Source of the DNA: Paenibacillus sp. FSL A5-0031
GTDB lineage: Bacteria; Bacillota; Bacilli; Paenibacillales; Paenibacillaceae
Assembly (NCBI RefSeq): GCF_001956295.1
Contig: NZ_MRTD01000003.1
Coordinates: 402,147 to 466,146, forward strand
Direction: 5' to 3'
Length of the DNA: 64,000 nucleotides
Positions 22,430 to 31,637 of this stretch are shown in pieces. The position numbers and the translations under genes were made by a program. Position 1 is the first letter of the stretch. Each line of letters opens with the position of its first letter. Under the pieces are notes generated by a model. It searched no databases. It was not told the origin of the DNA and saw only the letters and a program-made list of their open reading frames with translations.

Positions 22430-23995
22430 ATGACACGCAAATTTTACAAAGGTGCGCAGTATCCACCGGTCGCAGACATCGAACGTATCGCAAAGTATTA
22501 TCGCGGTAAGACGATTTTTAACGGAAGACAAGCGGAGATATACGATCGCGCCGCGGATCTACTCAAAGGAACGCCACACGAACCGCAGCTTAAAACGCTA
22601 TTTATCGCGGTTAACTTAATCGACGTACTTTTAACGAAGCCGGCCGATCTTATGGTATCGGAGCCGCCTACGTTTGAAAGCGGAAGCGCCGGCGATAGCG
22701 ACGAACAAGCGCGCTTAAACGCAATTGTCGAAGAAAACGACCTCACGCAGACGATACACGAAGCGGTTATTGGCGCAGGCTACCGCGGTGACTCGTTCTT
22801 GAAGACGTACTATGCTCCGCGCGCTGACGTTAGCGAAACGGAAGCTCTTTCCGCTGATTATGACGGAATCACGCTGCCGCCTACGTTACCCGAACCGATT
22901 ATCGAAGCGGTTGACGCCGCGATTGTGTTTCCGGAGTTATCGCGAGGTTCACGTAAAAAGTTCAGCGCGGTTAATATCGCGTGGATCGAATGGGTTGAGG
23001 AGCGGACGGGACTCGTTGAATCGGCGATAACACGGAGCAAAACGCGTGAAGTACCGTACCTGAACGTTGAGCGTCACGTACCTGGCTACATCGTATACGA
23101 ACGTTATGCAGCGACGGAACACGGCGTTGTTAACGATTTTGGATATCCGGTGATGACGTTTCTTATCGGTGACCGCGTATCAACCGGCCGCGAATCCGAC
23201 ATTGAATCGACGGGCTTACCGCAGCTACTCATACATCACATACCGTACAAAACGACGGACGATGATTGGCGCGGAATCAGCGGAGTTGAGAAAGTCGAAT
23301 CCGTACTGGCCGCGATAAACGACCGCCTCGTACAGATCGATTATATTCTGTGGAAGCACGCGGACCCGATTGCCTACGGGCCCGACATTGATGCGGAAGA
23401 TAACGGCGGCGTACGTTGGGGCGGCAATTATATACCGGTCACAAAGGATGACGTAGCGCCAGGCTACATGACGTGGGAAGGCCAGTTAGAAGCCGCATTT
23501 AAGGAGCTCGACGTTTTACTCGGTATCCTCTACCAAATGAGCGAAACGCCGCAGTGGTTATTCGGCACAACGCTATCAGCGGACAAAGGCGGCAGCGGCA
23601 CGTCACATACGGACGGCGGCGCTATTAAGGCACGTTTCATGCCGATTTTGACGAAGGTAACACGTATTCGCAACCACGTTGACCGCGCAGTTAGAGACGC
23701 GTTGTGGACAGCGATGCAACTCGAAAACGTTGCGAATGAAGACGTAGAGGGCTTTAAGCCATATAACGCTGTTTATCCGAAGATTACGTGGCATGACGGA
23801 GTACCGCGCGATGACAAAGCGGAAGCCGAAGTTTATAACATCCGTACAGGCGGCCTCGCTACAATCGACGTTAAGTCCGCGATTAAACGTCTGGACGGAC
23901 TCGACGATACGCAAGCTGACGAAATCATAACGCGAATGGAAGACGATACAACGCGCGTTAACGGCACGGTAGATAGCTCGGTGCTAAGCGTATGA
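22430..23995 (+). CDS. Phage portal protein (SPP1 gp6-like)
   Basis: 521 residues, the usual length of SPP1-type portals. The features are an N-terminal RGKTIFNGRQAEIYDRAADL region, KPADLMVSEPPTF, a central YFRY-like core (GLPQLLIHHIPYKTTDD, DRLVQIDYILWKHADP) and the C-terminal stem helix region. It forms the dodecameric ring at the packaging vertex. AAAGAGGTGAG upstream of the ATG. The last bases overlap the minor head gene (ATGA). Confidence 0.87.
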   Translation: MTRKFYKGAQYPPVADIERIAKYYRGKTIFNGRQAEIYDRAADLLKGTPHEPQLKTLFIAVNLIDVLLTKPADLMVSEPPTFESGSAGDSDEQARLNAIVEENDLTQTIHEAVIGAGYRGDSFLKTYYAPRADVSETEALSADYDGITLPPTLPEPIIEAVDAAIVFPELSRGSRKKFSAVNIAWIEWVEERTGLVESAITRSKTREVPYLNVERHVPGYIVYERYAATEHGVVNDFGYPVMTFLIGDRVSTGRESDIESTGLPQLLIHHIPYKTTDDDWRGISGVEKVESVLAAINDRLVQIDYILWKHADPIAYGPDIDAEDNGGVRWGGNYIPVTKDDVAPGYMTWEGQLEAAFKELDVLLGILYQMSETPQWLFGTTLSADKGGSGTSHTDGGAIKARFMPILTKVTRIRNHVDRAVRDALWTAMQLENVANEDVEGFKPYNAVYPKITWHDGVPRDDKAEAEVYNIRTGGLATIDVKSAIKRLDGLDDTQADEIITRMEDDTTRVNGTVDSSVLSV

Positions 23996-24798
23996 CGGAC
24001 GACAAGCGACCGGATTACGAAGGCGATATAACGGACATTACGCGGTCATTTGGCGGCGCTATCGACGACATCAAACGCGAAGTAGAACGCATGGAGCTTA
24101 CGAATGCCGGCGCTAAATCAACAATAAAAAAGATCGGCAGCATCTTCGGTGACTTACGCGAGAAAGCGTCCGGATGGGTCGAGCGCGTGTTTCCGAAAGC
24201 TGCGCGCGATGGCGTTACGAGAGCGATGAACGTCCTCGGTATCGGACGTAAACGCGATGAGGAGCCGCCGATTAATCGTGCTAATCGCGAGATGCTGACG
24301 GCAGCGACGCAAGATGTATACGGAGATTTACTCGCGGTAACGCAGAACATCGACCGCCGCACGAAAGCCGCTATACGTAAAGCCGTTGCGGAAGCGATGC
24401 GCGCTAACATGGCGGCTGGCGTAAACGGTCGGCGCACAATTAACGCGGACACAGCGGCACAAATACGGAAGGATCTCGGCGACGCGGTAGATAACGCGAT
24501 TATTGACTCGGCAGGACGGCGCTGGAAAGTTGAAACGTACGTCGATATGGTAACGCGGACGAAACTCATGCAGGCAACGAATGACGCGACGATAAACGAA
24601 GCGCTCGATCGCGGCGTTATGTACGGAGTGATATCGCGACACGGAGCAACGGATGCTTGCGCGAAGTGGGAAGGGCGAACGGTGAAGCTTACGCGTGACG
24701 CGCCGGGCGATTACCCATTTATTGGCGATTTGCCGCGACGCGAGATATTCCACCCTAATTGCCGCCATACGATTTCACCTAATCGTAATCCGAAATAA
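23992..24798 (+). CDS. Phage minor head/head morphogenesis protein (SPP1 gp7 / Mu F type)
   Basis: 268 residues, overlapping the portal stop (ATGA). The C-terminal part has the head-morphogenesis core: TYVDMVTRTKLMQATNDATI, DACAKWEGRTVKL and the Cys/His-containing end REIFHPNCRHTISP, as in the minor capsid proteins that act with the portal during head assembly. The N-terminal half is charged helix. Confidence 0.8.
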   Translation: MTDDKRPDYEGDITDITRSFGGAIDDIKREVERMELTNAGAKSTIKKIGSIFGDLREKASGWVERVFPKAARDGVTRAMNVLGIGRKRDEEPPINRANREMLTAATQDVYGDLLAVTQNIDRRTKAAIRKAVAEAMRANMAAGVNGRRTINADTAAQIRKDLGDAVDNAIIDSAGRRWKVETYVDMVTRTKLMQATNDATINEALDRGVMYGVISRHGATDACAKWEGRTVKLTRDAPGDYPFIGDLPRREIFHPNCRHTISPNRNPK

Positions 24799-24817
24799 AA
24801 CGAAGGAGTGACGCAGA

Positions 24818-25273
24818 ATGAACGAAGGGTTAAAAGTGACCGGACATATTTCGTGGGAACTCGTACGCGATGGTGTAGTCGTCGAGCAAGGCGAACGCGA
24901 TAACGTCATTACGACGGTTGGTAAGAACGCTTTAGCTTCGTTATTAAACTCAGCCAGCGCAGGAACAACGCTTGTTACGCATATTGGGTTCGGCTCATCT
25001 ACGACGGTAGTAGCGGCAGGCGATACCGCGCTCGGAACGGAGTTGTCAGGCGGCGGCTATGCGCGCGTTTCCGTAGCGCGGTCTAATCCGAGTGGTAACG
25101 TTATTCAATACGTTGCGACACTAACGGGCTTGACCGGCGTTACGGTGCAAGAGGCGGGGCTATTTAACGCTGCTACTGCAGGCACGTTATTCGCGCATCA
25201 ATTAACGGGCGCGGTCACATTATTGACGTCTTCGGACTCGTTGCAAATTACGTGGCAAGTAACGGTGAGCTAA
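24818..25273 (+). CDS. Probable virion surface protein (151 residues)
   Basis: Unnamed. Beta-rich with many Thr/Gly/Val (VTHIGFGSSTTVVAAGDTAL, YVATLTGLTGVTVQEAGLF), a composition seen in phage decoration and fibre-tip proteins. Good ribosome site (GAAGGAGTG). It starts a block of four genes (to 26975) between the minor head gene and the scaffold, so it probably belongs to the head rather than the tail. Confidence 0.5.
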   Translation: MNEGLKVTGHISWELVRDGVVVEQGERDNVITTVGKNALASLLNSASAGTTLVTHIGFGSSTTVVAAGDTALGTELSGGGYARVSVARSNPSGNVIQYVATLTGLTGVTVQEAGLFNAATAGTLFAHQLTGAVTLLTSSDSLQITWQVTVS

Positions 25274-25274
25274 C

Positions 25275-25553
25275 GTGAAGTATAGCGTGCGAGGTACGCT
25301 AAACACAGCGGACGGAACGCCGATCGTTGCTGCGATTAACAAATACGTGCTGTGGCGGTTGGTTACGGAACATAGCGCGACCGAGTTTGTATTTGAAGCG
25401 TGGGTTAACGCGGAAACGGATAAAGCGACATTGTTTAACGAGTTGAAACCGTATGTTGATACTCACGGCGGCGTTATCGATTGGCACGTATGCAGTCACG
25501 ATGAAATAACGTCAGCACCGTGTATCATCGCCGAAGAATATCGGGGTGAGTAG
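25275..25553 (+). CDS. Unknown structural-region protein (92 residues)
   Basis: Starts GTG AAG TAT directly after the preceding stop; no strong ribosome site is seen, so translation is probably coupled. No motif recognised; the end contains DWHVCSHDEITSAPCIIAEE. Sits in the presumed head-fibre block. Confidence 0.5.
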   Translation: MKYSVRGTLNTADGTPIVAAINKYVLWRLVTEHSATEFVFEAWVNAETDKATLFNELKPYVDTHGGVIDWHVCSHDEITSAPCIIAEEYRGE

Positions 25554-25556
25554 CAT

Positions 25557-26651
25557 ATGGCGTACTACTTACAAATGGATGGCGTAGATGACGACGGATT
25601 AACGCCGGTATTTAATTGGGACGAAGTAGTTATGGATTTTTCTGCATCGCCTATTGCGAACTTTTCGAAGTACTTGTCCGTAAACTTCAACTATATTCAG
25701 TTTAATTCCGGCGTAATCGATAGTTATGCGGGATTCAATTCCGTATACGTGAACGGCGCTTTAGTGACGAATAGTACCGATTTTGTACCGAATGACGTCC
25801 GTATAATGATGCGAGGATTACGCACAGCTTCGAACCACTCCGCGCAGATATTTAAACAGACAGGCGCAGGCGGTTATATGCGCGGCAAGCTCTATAGCGT
25901 CAGGTTTTTATTAGCCGGAGTAACGCAAGCCCATTACGACATGACGCTAGGCAATGTACAGGATCAATCGGGCAATAGTCGCCATTTGACGCTAACGGGT
26001 GGGACGTGGGTTGACGACGGAATACCGACAGGTACCGCGTACAAAGCGTCATTATCAGATGCAATCGCAACGTCCGACTCGCTAAGCAAACGCCTATCAG
26101 TCGCGATTATCGACGTTGTTAATACGTCAGAAACGGAATCAGAACGTACAACGAAAATATTAACGGACATTCTAACTACCTCGGACTCATTCGCATCTAC
26201 ACGCGGTAAGGCAATTAGCGTTAATGATTCGATAGCTATTACGGACACAATCCGTAAGGCGCTGACGGTTGTTAAAACAGATGCGATTAATACCGCCGAA
26301 ACCGAGCGGGAGTCAACAACGCGTAAGCTTACTGATATCCTTACGCCAAGCGACGCTATTATTCTTACGGGCGGCAAAGGCGTATTACTCGCGGACAGCT
26401 TTACGATGTCCGACACGGTAAAGAAAACGCTGAGTAAGCACGTAGCCGAATCGTTAGGAATCGCGGACAGCACCCGCCGCAACGTAAGTGCACGAATTTA
26501 TGATGTAATCGTAACGAATGAGACATTTTCGAAGCAGCTTCCGAATGCGCCTACGATTATCGGTACAATCGCGCTCAAAGGTAGCCGTGATTTAAACGTA
26601 TACCTACTCGGATCACGCGTCATGGACGTGACACTGCGAGGTGAGTTATAG
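25557..26651 (+). CDS. Repeat-containing probable head-fibre protein
   Basis: 364 residues. The first ~165 residues look like a LamG/concanavalin-type carbohydrate-binding fold (YYLQMDGVDD...; QDQSGNSRHLTLTGGTWVDD). The rest is made of short repeats of the pattern D(A/S)I..xDSLSK.LS / DILTTSDS, about 20-30 residues each, typical of phage or cell-surface fibre shafts. Its location between head genes suggests capsid-attached fibres that bind host or environmental sugars. Alternative: misplaced tail fibre. Confidence 0.5.
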   Translation: MAYYLQMDGVDDDGLTPVFNWDEVVMDFSASPIANFSKYLSVNFNYIQFNSGVIDSYAGFNSVYVNGALVTNSTDFVPNDVRIMMRGLRTASNHSAQIFKQTGAGGYMRGKLYSVRFLLAGVTQAHYDMTLGNVQDQSGNSRHLTLTGGTWVDDGIPTGTAYKASLSDAIATSDSLSKRLSVAIIDVVNTSETESERTTKILTDILTTSDSFASTRGKAISVNDSIAITDTIRKALTVVKTDAINTAETERESTTRKLTDILTPSDAIILTGGKGVLLADSFTMSDTVKKTLSKHVAESLGIADSTRRNVSARIYDVIVTNETFSKQLPNAPTIIGTIALKGSRDLNVYLLGSRVMDVTLRGEL

Positions 26652-26975
26652 ATGGCGATGAAGAATCAAAACTTCGAAATGTTCGCGGGTGATACGAAGA
26701 ACGTCACGGTTACGGTGACTGGCGTTGACTTAACAGGAGCATCCGTTAAATGGGCGATGAAGAAGTCGATATACAACGCGGAACCAGACGTTTATAAAGA
26801 TACGTTAACCGGCGTCACGATTACCGCACCGGATAAATTCGTAATCGCGTTTAAGCCTGCAGATACGGCGGCACTCTCCGGAGGTTTTTATCACGAAGCA
26901 GAAGTAACGGACGCATCCGGCAATGTATCAACGCTGCTGTCCGGAACAATTACGGTAAATCGCAGCGGAGTTTAA
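26652..26975 (+). CDS. Ig-like/BppU-N-like structural protein (107 residues)
   Basis: Follows the repeat protein with one base between. The sequence GDTKNVTVTVTGVDLTGASV ... KFVIAFKPADTAALSGGFYH resembles the N-terminal domain of baseplate-upper/BppU-type and Ig-like phage proteins. Probably part of the same appendage as the two genes before it. Confidence 0.5.
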   Translation: MAMKNQNFEMFAGDTKNVTVTVTGVDLTGASVKWAMKKSIYNAEPDVYKDTLTGVTITAPDKFVIAFKPADTAALSGGFYHEAEVTDASGNVSTLLSGTITVNRSGV

Positions 26976-27100
26976 TCGTTTTTATAAGAACAAGCTAGTC
27001 TTCCTGATAATTATAATTAAAAAGAACTTGAAGAATAATGTCGTTCATTATAAAATTATTCTATGTTCTTTTTAAAGAACTATTTGAGGGAGGAAGTAGT

Positions 27101-28180
27101 TTGTTAAACTCTTTAACGTCATTTAGATTTATCGCTGCATTAATGGTTTTTGTATTTCATTTGGAGGTTTTTAGTCAATTCCAATTGGGATCAGCAGGCG
27201 TTCAATTCTTTTTTGTACTATCTGGGTTTATTTTAGCTTACAATTACCATTCAAAGTTTTCTGAGGTTAGCAGAAAGAACCTTAAAAATTTCTATAGGGC
27301 TAGGTTTGCTAAAGTATATCCAGTTCATCTGTTAACTTTTATTATCGCTGCACCATTAGTGATTTTATATTTCAAACCAGATGGTTTGTATTTCATTAAG
27401 TTTGCTTTCATGTCAGCAATTAATTTGTTATTGGTCCAAAGTTTCATCCCAAACGAGGGAACTTATTTTAATTTCAACGGTGTATCATGGACATTATCAG
27501 TAGAAGCACTCTTTTATCTAACGTTCCCATTTCTGATATGGACTTTTACAAAGCTCAAGGTTGTGAAGAATGTAATCATTGCAGTTGTGGCAATCGTAGT
27601 CGTGTGGGTTGTATTGTTTATCCTTAATGTAAATTTGAATGAAAGTAGCGATTTCCAAAAGTGGGTATTGCACATATTTCCGGTTGCTAGAATGTTTGAG
27701 TTCTCAACGGGAGTGATTATGGGAATTATTTTCGCAGCAAATCCTAAAAGAGAAGTTTCTAACAAAAAGTTACTTTCATTCTTAGAAATACTTAGTGTGG
27801 TGTTATTCATTGCTGCTTTATTGTTTTCTATAGGGCTGGATGTAGGGATTGTTCGAGGAGTATACTTCGTACCAATATGGTGTCTATTGATTTACACATT
27901 TGCACATAATGGCGGTCTTTTATCAAAGGCATTGTCTAATAGATTATTGGTCTATTTGGGCGAGATTAGTTTTTCATTTTACATGATACATCAATTGGTC
28001 ATTCGATATTATGAATACTTCAACTTAGAAACAACATATAAGTTTTTGATTTGCTTGGTTTTATCATTACTATTAAGTGCCGCGATGTTTAAATATTACG
28101 AGGAACCAATGCGCAAGATACTGCGCTATGGAGCGAAGAAGAAACAAGATAAGGGAATATTAATGAAAACCCCAGCTTAG
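27101..28180 (+). CDS. Acyltransferase-3 family membrane protein (cargo gene)
   Basis: About 359 residues, ten or so hydrophobic segments, N-terminus LNSLTSFRFIAALMVFVFHL with the conserved His of acyltransferase-3 proteins, then FFFVLSGFILAYNY. This family O-acetylates cell-surface sugars. I prefer TTG 27101 (GGGAGGAAG upstream) because the domain starts there; ATG 27038 is in frame but has a weak site. It is far more AT-rich than the phage genes around it and has its own terminator, so it is a moron, probably changing the lysogen surface and blocking superinfection. Confidence 0.82.
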   Translation: MLNSLTSFRFIAALMVFVFHLEVFSQFQLGSAGVQFFFVLSGFILAYNYHSKFSEVSRKNLKNFYRARFAKVYPVHLLTFIIAAPLVILYFKPDGLYFIKFAFMSAINLLLVQSFIPNEGTYFNFNGVSWTLSVEALFYLTFPFLIWTFTKLKVVKNVIIAVVAIVVVWVVLFILNVNLNESSDFQKWVLHIFPVARMFEFSTGVIMGIIFAANPKREVSNKKLLSFLEILSVVLFIAALLFSIGLDVGIVRGVYFVPIWCLLIYTFAHNGGLLSKALSNRLLVYLGEISFSFYMIHQLVIRYYEYFNLETTYKFLICLVLSLLLSAAMFKYYEEPMRKILRYGAKKKQDKGILMKTPA

Positions 28181-28185
28181 CATCT

Positions 28186-28212
28186 AAGACACCTTCGCGG
28201 GTGTCTTTTTTG
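28186..28212 (+). terminator. Terminator of the acyltransferase gene
   Basis: AAGACACC / GGTGTCTT stem (28186-28193, 28200-28207) followed by a T run, starting just after the stop codon. Confidence 0.8.
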
Positions 28213-28294
28213 TTGTCCGAACGTACACGACGTTAAACTGCTACGGTCGCACCAAACGATAGGCGACGGCCTTTAAACGGTGGAGGTACGCAAT

Positions 28295-28981
28295 ATGAAC
28301 GCAATTAAACGCACGTATAAACATACGCTCAATCTTCAGATGTTCGCGGATGGCGATCCGGACCCGACGCCGGAGCCGCCGAAGAAACTCGAACTCACGC
28401 AGGACGAATTTGACGCGAAGATCGAAGAGCGCTTAGCACGCGAGCGTAAAAAGTACGCGGACTATGACGAACTCAAAACGGAACGCGACCGTTTGAAGTC
28501 GGAAGAGGACGCGCGAAAAGCGGCAGCAATGACGGAACAAGAACGTCTACAAGCGGAACGCGACGAAGCAACACGTATAGCGACGGAAGCTACCGAGACT
28601 GCAACGAAAGCTACTACCGCGGCGAATCAACGTATTATCCGGACGGAGTTTCGTTTGCTTGCGAAAGAATCCGGCATACGTGCAGATGCGTTAGATGACG
28701 CGTATAAACTAGCGGATTTAGCGGGCGTAGTTGTTGACGAAGAAGGCAACGTTACCGGCGTCGATGACGTTGTCAAAGCGCTAGTGGTGGCGAAACCGTA
28801 TTTAGCGGAAGCAGCGAAAAAGGAACCGCGTCAAGTTGGCGGTCCGAGCGGTGGTAACGAGCAAAAAGCGGATAAGACGAAGGAACAGCTTATCGCGGAG
28901 GCAGCGGAGAAGGCGCGCAAAACAGGGCGCATCGAAGACCGCATGGCTTACGCGTCGCTAAAGGAAGAACTGAATAAATAA
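28295..28981 (+). CDS. Capsid scaffold protein
   Basis: About 228 residues from ATG 28295 (GGAGGTACG upstream). Acidic, coiled-coil-rich (DAKIEERLARERKKYADYDE, REERLQAERDEATR-like helices) with a C-terminal charged tail, directly before the major capsid gene: the standard look and place of a DUF4355-type phage scaffold. It would guide procapsid assembly and then be removed. Confidence 0.8.
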   Translation: MNAIKRTYKHTLNLQMFADGDPDPTPEPPKKLELTQDEFDAKIEERLARERKKYADYDELKTERDRLKSEEDARKAAAMTEQERLQAERDEATRIATEATETATKATTAANQRIIRTEFRLLAKESGIRADALDDAYKLADLAGVVVDEEGNVTGVDDVVKALVVAKPYLAEAAKKEPRQVGGPSGGNEQKADKTKEQLIAEAAEKARKTGRIEDRMAYASLKEELNK

Positions 28982-28986
28982 TCCAG

Positions 28987-29009
28987 AGGCCGAGCAGTTG
29001 GGCCTTTTT
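28987..29009 (+). terminator. Short terminator-like hairpin between scaffold and capsid genes
   Basis: AGGCC / GGCCT stem (28987-28991, 29001-29005) with five T residues. Weak stem; may attenuate rather than stop transcription and adjust scaffold to capsid ratios. Confidence 0.5.
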
Positions 29010-29048
29010 GTTTTGCCCAAAAACCAATTATAAAGGGGATATTTCACA

Positions 29049-30137
29049 ATGCCAAAAGTTTATAATGCTTCAATTGTCGGAAAACGTGAATCCGTTGTCG
29101 ATGAAATTTTGCTACTCAATCCATACCAAACACCGCTTCTTAACGCACTAGGATTCAGTGATCCTGTTAATTCGGTCGAGCATATTTGGTACGAGGATGA
29201 AATGTTCGCTCAGGAAACGGTAACTACAGCATCCGCACTTATTGGCGCGACTGATATCGTAGTTGCTGACGTAACGCCTTTCCGCGTAGGCAGCGTGATT
29301 AAAATCGTCGACGAGTTGCTTTACGTTTCGGCGATTAATACGGGAACTAAAACGCTGACAGTTACACGCGGATACGCTTCTACTACCGCTGCAGCCGTTG
29401 CTTCCGGTGCTAAAGTCGAGTTCTTATTCGTTGAAGGCGCAGAGGGTGCTGACGCTCGTTCTGCTCGTTACAAAGCGCGCGTACGAAAATCAAACCTAAC
29501 GCAAATCTTCGATGACTCGATTGAGATTTCCGGTACAGCACAGGCTATTGCACAATACGGAGTTGACAATCTATACGAGTATGAGAAGCAAAAGAAACAA
29601 CTAGAGCTCGCGCTGCAACTCGAAAAAGCGTTAATCAATGGAGTAATGTATGAGTCTGGTCAAATCCGCCAAATGAAAGGCATCCGCCAATTCATTACGA
29701 CTAACGTGACGACCGTAGGTGCTGCACTTACAGTTGCTCCTATCAACACACTTGCGCAAAACATTTATAACGCAGGAGGTTTTGCAACGGGCGGGGATTA
29801 CAAAATTCTCGTTGCTGCGAAGCAAAAAATGGCTTTGTCTGCTACTGACGCGAATAAAATCACGCTTACACGCGGAGAGAATAAGCGCGGTCAAGTCGTC
29901 GACAAAATCGTTACTGATTTCGGAGAGTTTGAAATCGTGCTAAGCCCGAACCTTGCAACGGACGAGCTAATTCTCGCGGACGCTAACCGTATGGCAATCA
30001 AACCGTTGAATACTCGCGAATTCGGTCATACGTACCTCGGCGTAAAAGGCGATTACACTACCGGTATGATTGTCGGTGAGTACACGCTGCAATTCGAACA
30101 AGAAAAAGCACACGGTCGCCTAAAAGGTCTATCGTAA
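29049..30137 (+). CDS. Major capsid protein (SU10/DUF5309 type)
   Basis: 362 residues with features of the SU10-like capsid family: VVDEILLLNPYQTPLLNALG at the N-terminus, an inserted beta domain (VVADVTPFRVGSVIKI), and the HK97-fold core with LELALQLEKALINGVMY, GGDYKILVAA, and a C-terminal FEQEKAHGRLKGLS. Good ribosome site (AAAGGGG). It forms the icosahedral shell. Confidence 0.85.
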   Translation: MPKVYNASIVGKRESVVDEILLLNPYQTPLLNALGFSDPVNSVEHIWYEDEMFAQETVTTASALIGATDIVVADVTPFRVGSVIKIVDELLYVSAINTGTKTLTVTRGYASTTAAAVASGAKVEFLFVEGAEGADARSARYKARVRKSNLTQIFDDSIEISGTAQAIAQYGVDNLYEYEKQKKQLELALQLEKALINGVMYESGQIRQMKGIRQFITTNVTTVGAALTVAPINTLAQNIYNAGGFATGGDYKILVAAKQKMALSATDANKITLTRGENKRGQVVDKIVTDFGEFEIVLSPNLATDELILADANRMAIKPLNTREFGHTYLGVKGDYTTGMIVGEYTLQFEQEKAHGRLKGLS

Positions 30138-30202
30138 TATTAACGCAAATTAACGGGCGCGCAGCGTAAAAACTGCGCGTCTAATCTTACGGAGGTATTA
30201 CG

Positions 30203-30421
30203 ATGACTACTTACGAAGCACCGCGCTATAAAGAGCTCGGATTTTACGTTGACGGAAATTATCGCAAATTTAGCGGCGGTTTCTACTCTACGGATGACGC
30301 GGCTGAAATCGCGGTCCTGGACGTAATAACCGACGCTGTACGAATAGACACGCCGGAGGAAAAGCCCGCACCGAAAGCGCCAGTTGCCCGTAAAGCTGCC
30401 GCTAATTCCTCCGCAAAATAA
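30203..30421 (+). CDS. Small head-region protein (72 residues)
   Basis: ACGGAGG upstream. It starts TTYEAPRYKELGFYVDGNYR and has a Lys/Ala/Pro-rich tail. Likely a head-completion or minor capsid protein by position; no family recognised. A GCGCAG / CTGCGC hairpin lies between it and the capsid gene (about 30160). Confidence 0.5.
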   Translation: MTTYEAPRYKELGFYVDGNYRKFSGGFYSTDDAAEIAVLDVITDAVRIDTPEEKPAPKAPVARKAAANSSAK

Positions 30422-30439
30422 TCGGAGGAGGCACGGAAC

Positions 30440-30838
30440 ATGGCGGTTAATATGGGAGACGCAGAGGCGTATATCGCGCAGTACTGTATCGTGATTGAAG
30501 ATTGGACGGACGCTGACGACGCGAATAAAATGCGCTTGCTAAACGTCGCAGGACGGACGCTGTCCCGTAAATATCCGAAGTATACGATACCAGACGCAGC
30601 GGTATACGAGTTTGCAAACGTGCTGGCAACGGCATTTAACGATACGAATAAACTGGCGCGCCAAGGCGTTAACCAATTCGCGCTGACCGGTACGGCTTCA
30701 TTCGGATTCAAGGACGGAGTAGTTTCGGGTCCCGACGTTGATCCGGCGCAATTCATTCCGCAAGCTGCGCTCGATCTTATAGGCGCGGAAAACGGCGTCA
30801 AACTATCGAAACGCGCCGCGAAATGGACGGTGTTATAA
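30440..30838 (+). CDS. Head-tail connector protein
   Basis: 132 residues, AATCGGAGGAGG upstream. Helical N-terminus (GDAEAYIAQYCI...) and the position after the capsid gene fit the DUF3199/YqbG-like connectors of PBSX-type phages. The stop overlaps the next ATG (TAATG). Confidence 0.65.
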   Translation: MAVNMGDAEAYIAQYCIVIEDWTDADDANKMRLLNVAGRTLSRKYPKYTIPDAAVYEFANVLATAFNDTNKLARQGVNQFALTGTASFGFKDGVVSGPDVDPAQFIPQAALDLIGAENGVKLSKRAAKWTVL

Positions 30839-31155
30839 TGCCGATCATTCCGATGAAGCAGACGATTACGGTTACGAAGGCCGGCAAACTTGACGGCTGG
30901 GCAGCGCCAACGCCAGGTGAAGAGATTACGTATAAGGCGCGCGTCACGGAAGAAACGAACGTCGTAACGAACAAACTCGGCGAAGAAGCGGTTGCCAAAC
31001 TCCGGATTACGCTCGATAAATTAGCGGACATATCGTATGACGACGTAATAACGTATACGAACGAATTAGACGTGACAGTCACGAAAAAGCCGCTAAGTAT
31101 CGTACCAAAACGGATGTTAAATGGCCGCGCTATCGTAACGGAGGTGTTCGTGTAA
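30838..31155 (+). CDS. Head-completion/minor capsid protein (105 residues)
   Basis: Starts MPIIPMKQTITVTKAGKLDG at ATG 30838; beta-rich, resembling the small head-closure proteins of PBSX/skin-type modules (DUF3599-like). Overlaps both neighbours by one base, so it is translated as a block with the connectors. Confidence 0.6.
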   Translation: MPIIPMKQTITVTKAGKLDGWAAPTPGEEITYKARVTEETNVVTNKLGEEAVAKLRITLDKLADISYDDVITYTNELDVTVTKKPLSIVPKRMLNGRAIVTEVFV

Positions 31156-31637
31156 TGGCGTCAAACAGAATAACGGTCGATCTCGGCGGACGCACATCGG
31201 TAGGCCAGCGCCTAATCGGGACGTTCTTCCGCGGCTATCAGCGGCGCCTAGAGGACGCGATCGACGAGGGCTCGCGTATCGGAACCGGCGACGTATTGGA
31301 CGAATGGAAACGTGAGGCTACAGACTTAGCACCGATGGAATACGGTACGCTTCGGCGCAACATTAAAACGGAAATAACTGACCGCAGCAAAACGATCGAC
31401 GGAAATATTTCCGCTAGTGTCATCGAAACGCGTAACGGTCGACGCTTCGACTATGCGGCTTATCTTCACGATGATTATCCGAAGCAACACGGTGAGTCAT
31501 TTGCTAATCCGACAACGTCCGGCACTATACCGCGATTCATAGACAAGCCGCTCGAAGATAACGCGGAAAAATGGGCGGACGACATTGAGCGCGAGATTCA
31601 AAGTACGCTGAGACGGAGGGGATTCCGTGGTCGTTAA
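31155..31637 (+). CDS. HK97 gp10-like neck protein
   Basis: 160 residues. The N-terminal helix (RRLEDAIDEGSRIGTGDVLD) followed by APMEYGTLRRNIKTEI and YAAYLHDDYP matches HK97 gp10-like head-tail proteins. Starts one base before the preceding stop. Confidence 0.7.
   Translation: MASNRITVDLGGRTSVGQRLIGTFFRGYQRRLEDAIDEGSRIGTGDVLDEWKREATDLAPMEYGTLRRNIKTEITDRSKTIDGNISASVIETRNGRRFDYAAYLHDDYPKQHGESFANPTTSGTIPRFIDKPLEDNAEKWADDIEREIQSTLRRRGFRGR

Noticed and set aside
24015..24569. Long minus-strand ORF (184 codons) inside the minor head gene
   Set aside because: Mirror of a CG-rich coding frame; serine/arginine-rich, no ribosome site, and the plus-strand gene is clear.
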